Source of the DNA: Bacillota bacterium
GTDB lineage: Bacteria > Bacillota > Clostridia > Christensenellales > Aristaeellaceae
Length of the DNA stretch: 44,529 nt
Assembly: GCA_963169565.1 (NCBI GenBank)
Contig: CAUJDI010000039.1
Span: 1 to 44,529 of the forward strand
Direction: 5' to 3'
The translations under genes were made by a program, and so were the position numbers. Positions 8,141 to 16,849 of this stretch are shown in pieces (the first letter of the stretch is position 1; each line of letters opens with the position of its first letter). Under the pieces are notes generated by a model. It was not told the origin of the DNA, searched no databases, and was given only the letters and a program-made list of their open reading frames with translations.

Positions 8141-9155
8141 ACCGGCCAGGACGAGGAACACGCTCCTCAACCGCCTGATGAACCCGAAGTTCATCATGGT
8201 GTACGCGACCATCGTCGTCTTCCTGCTGATCTATACGATCGGCGCCCTACTGTACGGCGACAAGGGCTTCACGACGCTGCGGACCTTCCTGAATCTGTTC
8301 ATCGACAACGCCTACGTAGGCATCTCGGCGGTGGGGATGACGATGGTGATCATCACCGGAGGCATCGACCTGTCCGTGGGCGCGGTCGCCTCGCTGACGG
8401 GCATGTTCATCGCCTACGGCAACACGATCCTGGGGATCGACCCCTTTATCTGCATCGCATTTTCGATCCTCATCGGCGTTGCCCTGGGTCTGGCGATGGG
8501 CGCCATGATCCAGTACCTGAAGGTCCCGGCGTTCATCGCCACGCTGACGGGCATGTTTTTTGCCCGGGGCGTGTGCGCACTGATCAGCAGGGAGTCCATC
8601 GCCATCAATCATGCCGCTTTCAACGAACTGGCCAAGTGGCGCATCAAGATCCCCGACGTCAAGCCTCTGGCCTACGTGAACTTCAACGTGCTGCTGTTCA
8701 TCGTGATGATCCTCATCGGCGCGTACATGCTGCAGGCAACGCGTTTCGGGCGCAACGTCTACGCCATCGGCGGGAACGAGCAGTCCGCCAGCCTGATGGG
8801 GCTTCCCGTCAACCGCACAAAGGTGCTGGTGTACGGCTTCAACGGCCTCTGCTCCGTTCTTGCGGGCGTCGCCTACGCGCTCTACGTCAAATCCGGCTGG
8901 AACCTTTCGCTGCAGGGGGCGGAACTGGACGTCATCTCCTCCGCCGTCATCGGCGGCACCCTCCTCACCGGCGGTGTGGGCTACATGTTCGGCACGCTGT
9001 TCGGCGTCCTGCTCAAGTCGGTCATTCCGGCGCTGATCACCTTCAACGGCACCCTGCTGTCCTGGTGGGCCAAGATCGGCACCGGCGTCCTGCTGCTTCT
9101 CTTCATCGGCATCCAGCGCATCGTGGTGTCCGCCAGCGCGAGAAAAAAGCTGTAG
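8133..9155 (+). CDS. yjfF: Sugar ABC transporter permease, YjfF type
   Basis: 340 residues, BPD_transp_2 family. LNLFIDNAYVGISAVGMTMVIITGG and GGIDLSVGAV match the YjfF branch. A GTG at 8124 is in frame, but ATG 8133 has GGGAGGTG 6 bases upstream and gives the better start (MSKPARTRN). It overlaps the previous gene by 8 bases and closes the transporter operon; a strong terminator follows 77 bases later. Two different permeases in one locus is the hallmark of YtfT/YjfF-type importers and differs from single-permease ribose or xylose systems. Confidence 0.93.
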   Translation: MSKPARTRNTLLNRLMNPKFIMVYATIVVFLLIYTIGALLYGDKGFTTLRTFLNLFIDNAYVGISAVGMTMVIITGGIDLSVGAVASLTGMFIAYGNTILGIDPFICIAFSILIGVALGLAMGAMIQYLKVPAFIATLTGMFFARGVCALISRESIAINHAAFNELAKWRIKIPDVKPLAYVNFNVLLFIVMILIGAYMLQATRFGRNVYAIGGNEQSASLMGLPVNRTKVLVYGFNGLCSVLAGVAYALYVKSGWNLSLQGAELDVISSAVIGGTLLTGGVGYMFGTLFGVLLKSVIPALITFNGTLLSWWAKIGTGVLLLLFIGIQRIVVSASARKKL

Positions 9156-9232
9156 GTTCCACTCCCTGCTCCTTCGCTTCCTGTCCGGCCGGCAGCGGTC
9201 CGGCAGACCGGTGCCTGAAAAGAGTGACGTAC

Positions 9233-9260
9233 AAAAGGCCCCCCGACCGGGAGGCCTTTT
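9233..9260. terminator. Bidirectional intrinsic terminator
   Basis: AAAAGGCC (9233-9240) pairs with GGCCTTTT (9253-9260), extended inward by CCCG/CGGG across one mismatch. The A-run on one side and T-run on the other let it act on both strands, which suits its place between the converging transporter operon (+) and purine permease gene (-). Confidence 0.85.
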
Positions 9261-9273
9261 GCGTGATTGGCTA

Positions 9274-10629
9274 TTACAGGACCGCCATCAGCACGAAGTT
9301 GAGGATGAACAGCCCGGTGGACACCCAGAGGATCGGATGGACCTCCTTGTATTTGCCGGTGAACACCTTCACGATGCAGTAGAAGAAGAAGCCGAACGCG
9401 ATGCCGTAGGAGATGGAATAGCACAGCGCCATGAACACGCCGGCGAAGAAGGCGGGCACGGCGTCCTCCAAATTCGTCCAGTCGATCTCCCTGAAGCTGG
9501 CCAGCATCATGATGCCGACCATGACCAGCGCGGGGGCGGTGGCAGCAGAGGGGATGGCGGACACGAAGGTGGCCAGGAAAGCGGAGGCAGCGAACAGGAG
9601 AGCGACGACCACGCTGGTCAGCCCCGTGCGCCCGCCCGCGCCGATGCCGGCGGCGGACTCGACGTAGGTGGTTGTGTTGCTGGTGCCGAACACCGCGCCC
9701 ACGGAGGTCGCGATGGCGTCGGAAAAGAGCGCCTTGTCCATCTTGGAGGAGAAGCCCCGGCTCTCCGCCATCGCCTTCTCATCGGCTTCGGAGAAAATGC
9801 CGCTGCGGCGCCCCGTGCCGATGAAGGTGCCGATGGTGTCAAAGGTGTCCGTAAGCGAGAAGGCGAAGATGGTCATCAGCACCAGGGGCAGGCGGCCCAG
9901 GTCGGAAAACAGGCTGGGCAGGCCGACGGAAGTGAAAATGACGCCGAAGGTCTGGGGCAGTTGCGAGGCGGCCTCGGAAAAGCTGATGGTGCTGCCCATT
10001 TTGGTCAGCCCCATGGGGATGCCGATGAGGGCGGTAATGATGATGGACAGCAGGATGGCGCCCTTCACCTTCATGACCGAGAGCATGATGACCAGCACAA
10101 GCCCGATGAGGAAAAGCCAAAGGGTCGCATGATTGAAGCTGGGGATGGAGGGAACGCCCGCGCCGAAGTTGATGATGCCGACGTTGAGCAGCCCGATGTA
10201 GGCGATGAAGATGCCGATGCCCCCGGAGATTGCGTTCTGAAGCCCCCTGGGGATGGCGCGGATGATGTGCTTGCGCACCTTGGTGACGGTGACGAGGATG
10301 TTGATGAGGCCGCAGAGGAACACCATGGACAGCGCCTGCTGCCAGGTGAACTTCAGGGTGAAGCAGACCGTGAACACGAAAAAGGCGTTCAGGCCCATGC
10401 CGGGCGCCTGGGCATAGGGCACGTTGGCGAACAGACCCATCACCAGGGTGCCGATGACAGAGGCGATGATGGTGGCCAGGAAGACCGCGCCCCAGGGCAT
10501 GCCGGACTGGCTAAGGATGGCCGGGTTGACCGCGATGATGTAGGCCATGGCGAAGAAGGTGGTGAGCCCGGCGATGAGCTCCGTCGAGACTTTGGTGCCA
10601 TGCTGTTTGAGTTTGAACAGTGTCTCCAT
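9274..10629 (-). CDS. NCS2-family purine (hypoxanthine/guanine/adenine) permease
   Basis: 451 residues with 12 or more membrane segments. The start (METLFKLKQHGTKVSTELIAGLTTFFAMAY) and NVPYAQAPGMGLNAFF place it in the AzgA/PbuG/GhxP branch of NCS2 proton-coupled nucleobase transporters; SLTDTFDTIGTFIGTG, TYVESAAGIGAGGRTG and the last helices are also typical. It imports purine bases for salvage; which base cannot be told from sequence. Single-gene unit ending at the shared terminator. A PurBox-like inverted repeat overlaps the likely promoter, so repression by a PurR-type regulator is plausible. No purine riboswitch core was found. Confidence 0.93.
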   Translation of the reverse strand: METLFKLKQHGTKVSTELIAGLTTFFAMAYIIAVNPAILSQSGMPWGAVFLATIIASVIGTLVMGLFANVPYAQAPGMGLNAFFVFTVCFTLKFTWQQALSMVFLCGLINILVTVTKVRKHIIRAIPRGLQNAISGGIGIFIAYIGLLNVGIINFGAGVPSIPSFNHATLWLFLIGLVLVIMLSVMKVKGAILLSIIITALIGIPMGLTKMGSTISFSEAASQLPQTFGVIFTSVGLPSLFSDLGRLPLVLMTIFAFSLTDTFDTIGTFIGTGRRSGIFSEADEKAMAESRGFSSKMDKALFSDAIATSVGAVFGTSNTTTYVESAAGIGAGGRTGLTSVVVALLFAASAFLATFVSAIPSAATAPALVMVGIMMLASFREIDWTNLEDAVPAFFAGVFMALCYSISYGIAFGFFFYCIVKVFTGKYKEVHPILWVSTGLFILNFVLMAVL

Positions 10630-10703
10630 ATCCAGTCTCCCTTTTCCGGGCAGAGCCCGTTATTACCTGGAGAATATAGCACAGCCCGGCCGGTTTGTCA
10701 CCA

Positions 10704-10745
10704 GTATAGACGAACATTTTTGATTTCCCGCAAGTCAGTGTTCGT
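10704..10745 (-). promoter_or_regulatory. Promoter with PurBox-like dyad upstream of purine permease
   Basis: ACGAACA (10710-10716) and TGTTCGT (10739-10745) are perfect 7-base inverted arms. Read outward each contains CGAAC followed by NNT, the centre of the PurBox known for Bacillus PurR. On the minus strand a TATACT -10 box lies just past one arm and a TTGCGG -35-like box sits between the arms, so a bound repressor would block RNA polymerase. Spacing between the CGAA/TTCG centres is 26 bases, longer than the 16-17 usual in Bacillus. Confidence 0.5.
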
Positions 10746-10841
10746 ATTTGCTTGACTGAACACCGGGATGGCTGATGGACGCTCATTTCCATCGACAATG
10801 CAGGTCGATTCTTCTGTTATGAGCAGAGAAAAGGTTTCAGA

Positions 10842-10871
10842 TTGCAAATTAACGGAGCAATGGAGTAAAAT
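10842..10871 (+). promoter_or_regulatory. Possible promoter of the polysaccharide deacetylase gene
   Basis: TTGCAA (10842-10847) and TAAAAT (10866-10871) are separated by 18 bases, 154 bases ahead of the deacetylase start. Fair match to a sigma-A promoter. Apart from this and the purine-permease promoter, nothing else was identified in the 396-base gap 10630-11025. Confidence 0.35.
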
Positions 10872-11025
10872 CAAAAGCGAAAGTGACACGCCGCACAAAA
10901 CCCCTGTCACGGATGCTTTGTGCTCGGACAGGAAATGTTCAGTCGCCCTCACATGAAGAACCTGACTGCAGATTCCAGGGAAAGGCTTCAGCCGGGCGGC
11001 TGAAACATCGCAAAGGAAACAAAGA

Positions 11026-12372
11026 ATGAGAAGAGCCGGCATCCTGGTGTTTTCCCTGGGTTTGGTCCTCCTGTGCGTCAAAGGATATGCGCAGGAAGAA
11101 AAGATATACCGTGAGATCCCCGCGCTCCTTCAGGTCACGGTTGAGACACGGGTTGCCAAGGAGATCAACAGGACCTGGACCGACAGTGTCACCACGGCGA
11201 ACCCGGATGTCAACGCCAGGCTGGAAGAGGAACTTACGCTTATGCGCAGGGAGGCCGCACCATACCTGGACAGCGAAGACAAGCAACTGGAGCTCACGGT
11301 GAGCTACCGCATTTCAGGTGACAGCTGGGCCAGTTTCCTTCTGGTGCGCCGGATCTGCGTCGCGCGAAGGACACAGCACATCGCCTTTGAATGCCTCAGT
11401 TTTGACATGGAGACCGGCAGGGAGCTGACACTCTCCGACCTTTTCCCGCCAGACAGCGAGGCATGGGCAATGCTTTCAGACACTCTGCGTGAAGCACTCC
11501 TTTCAGTCTACCCCGGGGAAGAAAGACAGCCCGAGGCGATCGACGCGCTCTGCCAGGATGATGCGATCAAGGGAATGCCCTTCATGGTGGGGACCTACCA
11601 GCTCATGCTGCCCACACTGCTGGAGAGGGTCCTGCCCGGCAAGCACCAGATCCTCCAGACGGCGGTGTTCTATGACAAACTGGAAAATTACTTGACTCAG
11701 GAAGCCGCAAGGCAGTTTGACAACCGGGGATTCCGCGTCACGGCGCTCACCTTTGACGACGGCCCGGCAGGGGCCTCGACCCTGCAGGTGGTCGACGCGC
11801 TGGGGCGCGCAGGGGCGAACGGCACCTTCTTCATCGTCGGCTCTTATCTAAACAAGTACGCCGAGTGTGCCCGCCGTGCAGCGGATTCGGGCAGCCTCCT
11901 GGGCAGCCATACGATGCGGCATTTGTATCCCTCAGAAATTGACAGGGAGTATGCCCTCAGGGACAAGGAGAAGTTCACCGCGCTCCTGCGTCAGGCCACC
12001 GGAGTGACCCCGCGTGTTTTCCGGGCTCCGGGCGGCAAGTACGCAAGTTACCTCGATTGGGGGATTGGTTGGCCAAATATCCATTGGTCCTGCACATCGG
12101 ACGATATCGATGGCTCGAACTGGTCAGAGATTGCATATCGTGTCATTGGGACCGCGAAGGACCTGTCCATTGTGCTGATGCATGACAGTTCGGCACAGAC
12201 GGCCAAGGCGATGCCCAAGATGCTCGCAGGCCTCCGGGCCCGTCACTTCCTCTTTGCCACCGTGGAGGAACTGCTGCGCATGAATGGTGTCCCGATGGAA
12301 CCGGATCGTTCCTATCATGACGGGACCGGCGCGATGATGATCCCCCGGGACGGGGTGTCCTCCGGAGATTAG
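11026..12372 (+). CDS. Secreted polysaccharide deacetylase (PdaC-like)
   Basis: 448 residues. Signal peptide 1-22 (ends VKGYAQ). Residues 30-220 resemble the DUF3298/PdaC-type domain (SFDMETGRELTLSDLF). The NodB deacetylase domain starts near 238 and keeps all five motifs: TFDDGP (Asp244, Asp245), SHTMRH, RAPGG, the DIDGSNW region, and VLMHDS. It should remove acetyl groups from a cell-wall sugar polymer such as peptidoglycan, using a metal held by Asp and two His. ATG 11026 follows AAAGGAAAC. Monocistronic by spacing; a GC hairpin follows at 12410. Substrate (GlcNAc or MurNAc) cannot be decided. Confidence 0.9.
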   Translation: MRRAGILVFSLGLVLLCVKGYAQEEKIYREIPALLQVTVETRVAKEINRTWTDSVTTANPDVNARLEEELTLMRREAAPYLDSEDKQLELTVSYRISGDSWASFLLVRRICVARRTQHIAFECLSFDMETGRELTLSDLFPPDSEAWAMLSDTLREALLSVYPGEERQPEAIDALCQDDAIKGMPFMVGTYQLMLPTLLERVLPGKHQILQTAVFYDKLENYLTQEAARQFDNRGFRVTALTFDDGPAGASTLQVVDALGRAGANGTFFIVGSYLNKYAECARRAADSGSLLGSHTMRHLYPSEIDREYALRDKEKFTALLRQATGVTPRVFRAPGGKYASYLDWGIGWPNIHWSCTSDDIDGSNWSEIAYRVIGTAKDLSIVLMHDSSAQTAKAMPKMLAGLRARHFLFATVEELLRMNGVPMEPDRSYHDGTGAMMIPRDGVSSGD

Positions 12373-12409
12373 AGCGCCTGTTCCATTCTCCCTCATGTCA
12401 AGCGCTCCT

Positions 12410-12430
12410 GATGCAGGGCTTCCCTGCATC
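12410..12430 (+). terminator. Hairpin after the deacetylase gene
   Basis: GATGCAGGG (12410-12418) and CCCTGCATC (12422-12430) form a perfect 9-bp stem with a 3-base loop, 38 bases after the deacetylase stop. No T-run follows, so termination would be weak or factor-assisted. Confidence 0.45.
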
Positions 12431-12449
12431 CCCATATGCCCCGTTCAGG

Positions 12450-12476
12450 TTGCCCTCCGTCGTGATTTGATATACT
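12450..12476 (+). promoter_or_regulatory. Possible promoter of the envelope operon
   Basis: TATACT (12471-12476) is a good -10 box, 38 bases before the first gene of the operon. The best -35 match, TTGCCC (12450-12455), is only 15 bases upstream, so the spacing is short. Confidence 0.4.
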
Positions 12477-12513
12477 ATCCAATAGATAACATCGCGGACC
12501 GGGAGGTGACGCA

Positions 12514-14607
12514 ATGACAGATGCCGTGCGGAAGGATGGGGACGGCCGCATCGCCGCCAGTCTGCCGGGCATTGCCGCATCAGGCAGCCTGTTCGCCTAT
12601 CTGTACTGCATGCTCGCCTCCACCGCCATCATCAGCCGCCCGATCCCGGGCGGGGCGCTGTTCATGATCGGCCAGGTCACCTTGCTGTTCGTCAAGCTCA
12701 TCCGGCCCGGGGATTTCCGGCGGCTGCCGGGGTCGATGCGCCGCGGCGGCCTCTTCCTGGGCGCGCTGTCGGCGCTGTTTGCCCTGGGCATCCTGCTGAT
12801 CTATCCCCTGGCGGTCGACTTGCCGGGGGTGTGGCTCATTTTCGCGCTGAGCCTGATGGTGCTGGCCATGGGCGAACTGATGGAGACTGTTGAGCGCGCC
12901 TGCCGGCACAGGGGGCTGAACCGGGTGCGGCACACGGTCCGGCAGGCGGAGCTGGCCCTGCTGTTCTGCGGGGCCGCGGCGCTCATCCTCTTCCTGAGCC
13001 TTTCCGCTCAGGCAGCCTGGTACCTGCTGGGCGGCTTCGCGCTGTGCTGCCTTTTTCAGCTCATCAGCGTCAGAAGGGCCGACATCAGGTCCAGGGAAGC
13101 GGGAACGCCCTCCCGGGGTCTGGGCGATGAATACGCTCAGCTTGCCCAGGTCAACGCCTACAAGGTGTTCAGGGCCGTGATGATGATCACGGTCACAGCG
13201 CTGCAAGTCACGATGATCCTCATCTATACCTTCATCGGCACCACGGCCGACAGCCTCCTGTCCAGCCTGCTCATCGCCTTTTTCTGCACCTTCCTCGCCC
13301 AGTGGCTGACCACGCGCCTGTTCAGGCGCTCCCTCGCCCGTCATCGCCTGGAGCCTTCGACCGCCCTGCTGACGGGGCTGGTGCTATGGTTCCTGAGCCT
13401 TGTGTCCTTTTCCCTGCGCTCCTTTGATACCGGCGCGGCGTTCAGCTATGCCGCCCTGGCGCTGTGCAGCGCCGGCGTGACGATGTCTTCCCGCGCGCTG
13501 GAGGTGATGGAGCGGGACATGCGCGACGTCGTCCGCTTCGCCACCGGCTCCCCGGCCGGGGAGGCGCTTGTGCAGGGTCATGCCGCGCTGAGGGAATACA
13601 GCGCGCTCATCGGGGGGATGATCGCGCTGCTGGGGCTGGCGCTGGTCACGCTGATTTCCGGCGGCAGCATCACCGGGGAGCGCATCCGCCTGGTCACCCA
13701 GCCGATGCTGCTGCTGCCGGCGCTGGCGCTGGTGGGGGCCGCCGTGCCCATCGCCCTCCGCTTCCCGCTGGACAGGCGCGTGATCACGAAAGTGCGCACC
13801 TTCCTGAAGATCAAGGAGAACGGGGAGACCAACCTGCCGCTGCAGAAACAGCTGGAAGACCTGATCGTCAAGGTGCACCGGAAGCGATACGGCATCAAGC
13901 TGCTGATCCTATTCCTGCGCCCCTTCTTCTACAGCCGGGTCATCGGACAGGACAAAGTCAGACCGGAGCCCGGCACCAGCTGCGTGTTCACCTGCAACCA
14001 CGGAGAGATCTGGGGTCCGGTGGTCACCAACCTCTTCATCCCCTTCTCCTTCCGCCCCTGGGTGATCAACGAGATCTCCGAGGCCAGCGAGTCCACCACC
14101 TACCTGTACGACTACACCTTCAAGCGCCAGAAGTGGCTGCCGGAGAAACTGAAATGGCCGGCGACCCGGCTGACGACGGCCTTCCTCAAATGGTGCATGC
14201 GCTCCCTGGACAGCATCACCGTGTATCGGGACAGCCCGCTGGCGCTGATGCGGACCTTCCGCAACACCGCGGCCGCGATGGAGGCCGGGGACAACATCCT
14301 GATCTTCCCGGAAAACCCGAACGACCCAAGCCTGGAAAAGCCCGGCTACCTCCGGGAAGGCATCGGCCCGTTCTTCTCCGGCTTCGCGATGGTGGCGCAG
14401 TTTTACTACCAGCATACCGGCAAGCGCGCGCAGTTCTATCCCATCTACGCGGACAAGAAGGCGCACACCCTGACCTTCGGGGAGCCGGTGCGGTATGACC
14501 CTGACGCCCCCGCCAATGAGGAGAAGCAGCGCATCGCGGACCACCTGCGCAATGAAATGTTCCGCATGGCCAATGAGAACGCGGCGGATGAGGGGAGGCG
14601 CGGCTGA
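12514..14607 (+). CDS. Polytopic membrane protein fused to PlsC-like acyltransferase
   Basis: 697 residues. The first 420 or so are very hydrophobic, with roughly ten membrane helices and no named domain that I recognise. The C-terminal 260 resemble lysophospholipid/glycerophosphate acyltransferases: NHGEIWGP at about 495-502 (an NHxxxxD-like motif with the Asp replaced), a long basic middle, and IFPENPNDPS at about 597 in the place of the FPEG motif. I infer transfer of an acyl chain to a membrane lipid or glycolipid on the inner face. The start has GGGAGGTG 6 bases upstream. It overlaps the next gene by one base (TGATG). The departure from the canonical D and G residues leaves catalytic competence open. 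Confidence 0.8.
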   Translation: MTDAVRKDGDGRIAASLPGIAASGSLFAYLYCMLASTAIISRPIPGGALFMIGQVTLLFVKLIRPGDFRRLPGSMRRGGLFLGALSALFALGILLIYPLAVDLPGVWLIFALSLMVLAMGELMETVERACRHRGLNRVRHTVRQAELALLFCGAAALILFLSLSAQAAWYLLGGFALCCLFQLISVRRADIRSREAGTPSRGLGDEYAQLAQVNAYKVFRAVMMITVTALQVTMILIYTFIGTTADSLLSSLLIAFFCTFLAQWLTTRLFRRSLARHRLEPSTALLTGLVLWFLSLVSFSLRSFDTGAAFSYAALALCSAGVTMSSRALEVMERDMRDVVRFATGSPAGEALVQGHAALREYSALIGGMIALLGLALVTLISGGSITGERIRLVTQPMLLLPALALVGAAVPIALRFPLDRRVITKVRTFLKIKENGETNLPLQKQLEDLIVKVHRKRYGIKLLILFLRPFFYSRVIGQDKVRPEPGTSCVFTCNHGEIWGPVVTNLFIPFSFRPWVINEISEASESTTYLYDYTFKRQKWLPEKLKWPATRLTTAFLKWCMRSLDSITVYRDSPLALMRTFRNTAAAMEAGDNILIFPENPNDPSLEKPGYLREGIGPFFSGFAMVAQFYYQHTGKRAQFYPIYADKKAHTLTFGEPVRYDPDAPANEEKQRIADHLRNEMFRMANENAADEGRRG

Positions 14608-16550
14608 TGGCGGCCCTGATGTTCCTGCTGGTCTATCTGCTGGCGGGCGCATTCATCATCCGCTGCCTGCTGCCGCGGCAGGGCTTTCCGGTCCGCCTCT
14701 GGCTGGGGCTCAGCCTGGGGCTGTTCCTTCTGATGTGGCTGCCGGCGCTCGTCGCCTTCCTGCGACCCTTTGACGTCCCGGCGCACGCCCTGTCCCTCCT
14801 CCCCCTGGGGCTGGCAGCCTTCCTGGCCTATCTGTTCAGGGACAGGACCCCTCCCGCCAGGTTCAGGCAGGAGGACAGGAAAACGCTGGTCCTGCTGGCG
14901 GCCGTCGCGCTGCCGCTGAGCCTGATGGGGCTTTACCTGCAGCACACACACATCCTGCGCCCCCAGGACGGCGCGCTGTTCACCGGCCAGGCCACCTACG
15001 GGGACCTTCCGCTGCACCTGTCCATCATCACCTCGCTGCCTGGGAAGCAGCTGCCGGCGGAGTACAGCATCCTGCCCGGCGCGCTATTGGGCTATCCCTT
15101 CCTGGGGGACAGCCTGTCCTCCTCCCTGCTCCTTCTGGGCTTCAGCCTGCGCGCGGCGGTCATCGTGCCGGGCGCTTTGATGATGGCGCTGGTGTTCTCC
15201 GGTTTCCTGCTGCTGGCCCTGCGTTGCTGCGTTTCACGGCGCGCGGCGGTGCTGGCCACGCTGTTCGTGTTCATCAACGGCGGCCTGGGTTTCCTGTACG
15301 GCATCGACCTGGCCGGGGTCAGCCTGGGCGCTCCGGGAATCAACCAGCTGCAGCAGGGGCAGTGGCTGGACCGCCTTTCAACCGTCCTGTACGGCTGGTA
15401 CCAGACCCCCGCTAACCACGCGGAGTTCACGCAGTACAACCTGCGCTTCAGCAACCTGATGGCCGACATGCTCCTCCCCCAGCGGACCTTTCTGGCCGGC
15501 TGGGCTGTGCTGCTGCCCTGCCTGTACCTGCTGCTGGACATGGTCAAAGAAGGGGAGTGGCAGGACCGGAAGCTGATCCTGCTGGGGGTCATGGCGGGCG
15601 GGCTGCCCCTCATCCACACCCATTCCTTCCTGGCGCTGGGGCTGTTCTGCCTGGGGCTGATGGGCATCAGCCTGCTGAAAAAGGGGAGGCTCCGCCCCTG
15701 GCTGCTCTTTGGCGCCATTGCCGCCGTCCTGGCGCTGCCCCAACTGCTCGTGTTCACCTTCCGGCAGTCCTCCGCCGGGAACTTCCTGCGCTTCCAGTTC
15801 AACTGGGTCAACAACGCCGGCGGGAACGGGCTGCGGGACGGCTACCTGTGGTTCTACGTCAAGAACATCGGGCTGCCCTTCCTGCTAATGATCCTCGCGC
15901 TCTTTGAGCGGGACGCCTGGCACCGGAAACTCTTCTCCGGCGCGTTTGTCATCTTCATCATCGCCGAAACGATCCTGTTCCAGCCCAACGAGTACGACAA
16001 CAACAAGCTGTTCTACGTCTGGTGGGCGGTCTGCGCGATGCCGGCGGCGGATCATTCGTTCCGGCTTTTTGACAGGCTGAAGGGACTGCGCGCCCGGCCG
16101 CTGATGGCGGCGATGGCCGTGATCATGATGTTCACCACTGGTACGCTGGCCATCGCGCGGGAAGCGGTGAGCGACTACCAGATGTTTTCTCAGGAGGACG
16201 TCCGGCTGTCGTCCTATATCCTGGATGAAACGCCCGCGGACAGCCGTTTTATCACCGGCACCCAGCACCTCAACCCCGTCAGCGCGCTGGCCGGGCGGGA
16301 GATCGTCTGCGGGCCGGACCTGTGGCTGTATTACCACGGCTTTGACACCCGGGAACAGCAGGATGACATCCGGGCCTTTTACCTTGATCCGGGTTCAGCA
16401 CGGGACGTGCCGAAAAAGTATGGTGCCGGCTACATCCTACTGGGCCCGCACGAAAGGCAGATGGGCGGCAGTATGGAGAAGCTGGCCGCGCTGTATGAGC
16501 TGGTCTATGAGAGCCCGGAGTATTCCGTGTACAAGGTGCCGGAAGGCTAA
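14607..16550 (+). CDS. Large polytopic membrane protein, GT-C glycosyltransferase-like
   Basis: 647 residues with about a dozen membrane helices and a C-terminal soluble region of about 130 residues. An outward loop carries TYGDLPLHLSIITSL, with an acidic residue placed as in GT-C enzymes that use lipid-linked sugars; a later loop has QPNEYDNNKLFYVWW, also common in that superfamily. The C-terminal part (SRFITGTQHLNPVSALAGRE, then YILLGPHERQ) is like the periplasmic tail of such proteins. Assignment is by topology and motifs, not by a recognised named family. Translationally coupled to the acyltransferase gene by overlapping stop and start. Confidence 0.75.
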   Translation: MAALMFLLVYLLAGAFIIRCLLPRQGFPVRLWLGLSLGLFLLMWLPALVAFLRPFDVPAHALSLLPLGLAAFLAYLFRDRTPPARFRQEDRKTLVLLAAVALPLSLMGLYLQHTHILRPQDGALFTGQATYGDLPLHLSIITSLPGKQLPAEYSILPGALLGYPFLGDSLSSSLLLLGFSLRAAVIVPGALMMALVFSGFLLLALRCCVSRRAAVLATLFVFINGGLGFLYGIDLAGVSLGAPGINQLQQGQWLDRLSTVLYGWYQTPANHAEFTQYNLRFSNLMADMLLPQRTFLAGWAVLLPCLYLLLDMVKEGEWQDRKLILLGVMAGGLPLIHTHSFLALGLFCLGLMGISLLKKGRLRPWLLFGAIAAVLALPQLLVFTFRQSSAGNFLRFQFNWVNNAGGNGLRDGYLWFYVKNIGLPFLLMILALFERDAWHRKLFSGAFVIFIIAETILFQPNEYDNNKLFYVWWAVCAMPAADHSFRLFDRLKGLRARPLMAAMAVIMMFTTGTLAIAREAVSDYQMFSQEDVRLSSYILDETPADSRFITGTQHLNPVSALAGREIVCGPDLWLYYHGFDTREQQDDIRAFYLDPGSARDVPKKYGAGYILLGPHERQMGGSMEKLAALYELVYESPEYSVYKVPEG

Positions 16551-16576
16551 ACCGAACCCTGCTTTGGAGGTAAGGC

Positions 16577-16849
16577 ATGGAAGACCTGACGCGCCGTTTC
16601 CTGGAGTATTCCCTGCGCCACAGCCGGCCGGTCAAGCTGGTATGGATGGCGGTGGACGGGATCAGGGCCGGCAACGTCACCGTGCGGAGCATGGGGGAGG
16701 AAACCTTTGATTACGTGACCGCGCGCAGCAGGAATAAGCCACAGACGATGCGCGTTTCCGACGTGCTCAGCGCGTCCTTCGCCCGCGGGGACGACGGGAA
16801 CCCGATGAATAACTTGAAGCAGGAGAACGGGAACAGAGATGGGGAATGA
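16577..16849 (+). CDS. Small WYL-like beta-rich protein of unknown function
   Basis: 90 residues, ATG 16577 with GGAGGT 5 bases upstream. A helical start (LTRRFLEYSLRHSRP) leads into beta strands VKLVWMAVDG, GNVTVRSM, TFDYVTAR and a final VLSASFARGD, a pattern like a minimal WYL-type/SH3-like barrel found as a stand-alone protein in clostridia. No catalytic residues are evident. It sits in the middle of an envelope operon and overlaps the GtrA gene by 11 bases. Function not known. Confidence 0.75.
   Translation: MEDLTRRFLEYSLRHSRPVKLVWMAVDGIRAGNVTVRSMGEETFDYVTARSRNKPQTMRVSDVLSASFARGDDGNPMNNLKQENGNRDGE

Noticed and set aside
9211-10755. Long plus-strand frame opposite the purine permease
   Set aside because: Antisense shadow with biased Gly/Asp/His composition; the minus strand encodes a clear NCS2 transporter.
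10630-10760. Purine riboswitch ahead of the purine permease
   Set aside because: The conserved purine-aptamer loops and P1 sequence are not present; the dyad fits a protein operator better.
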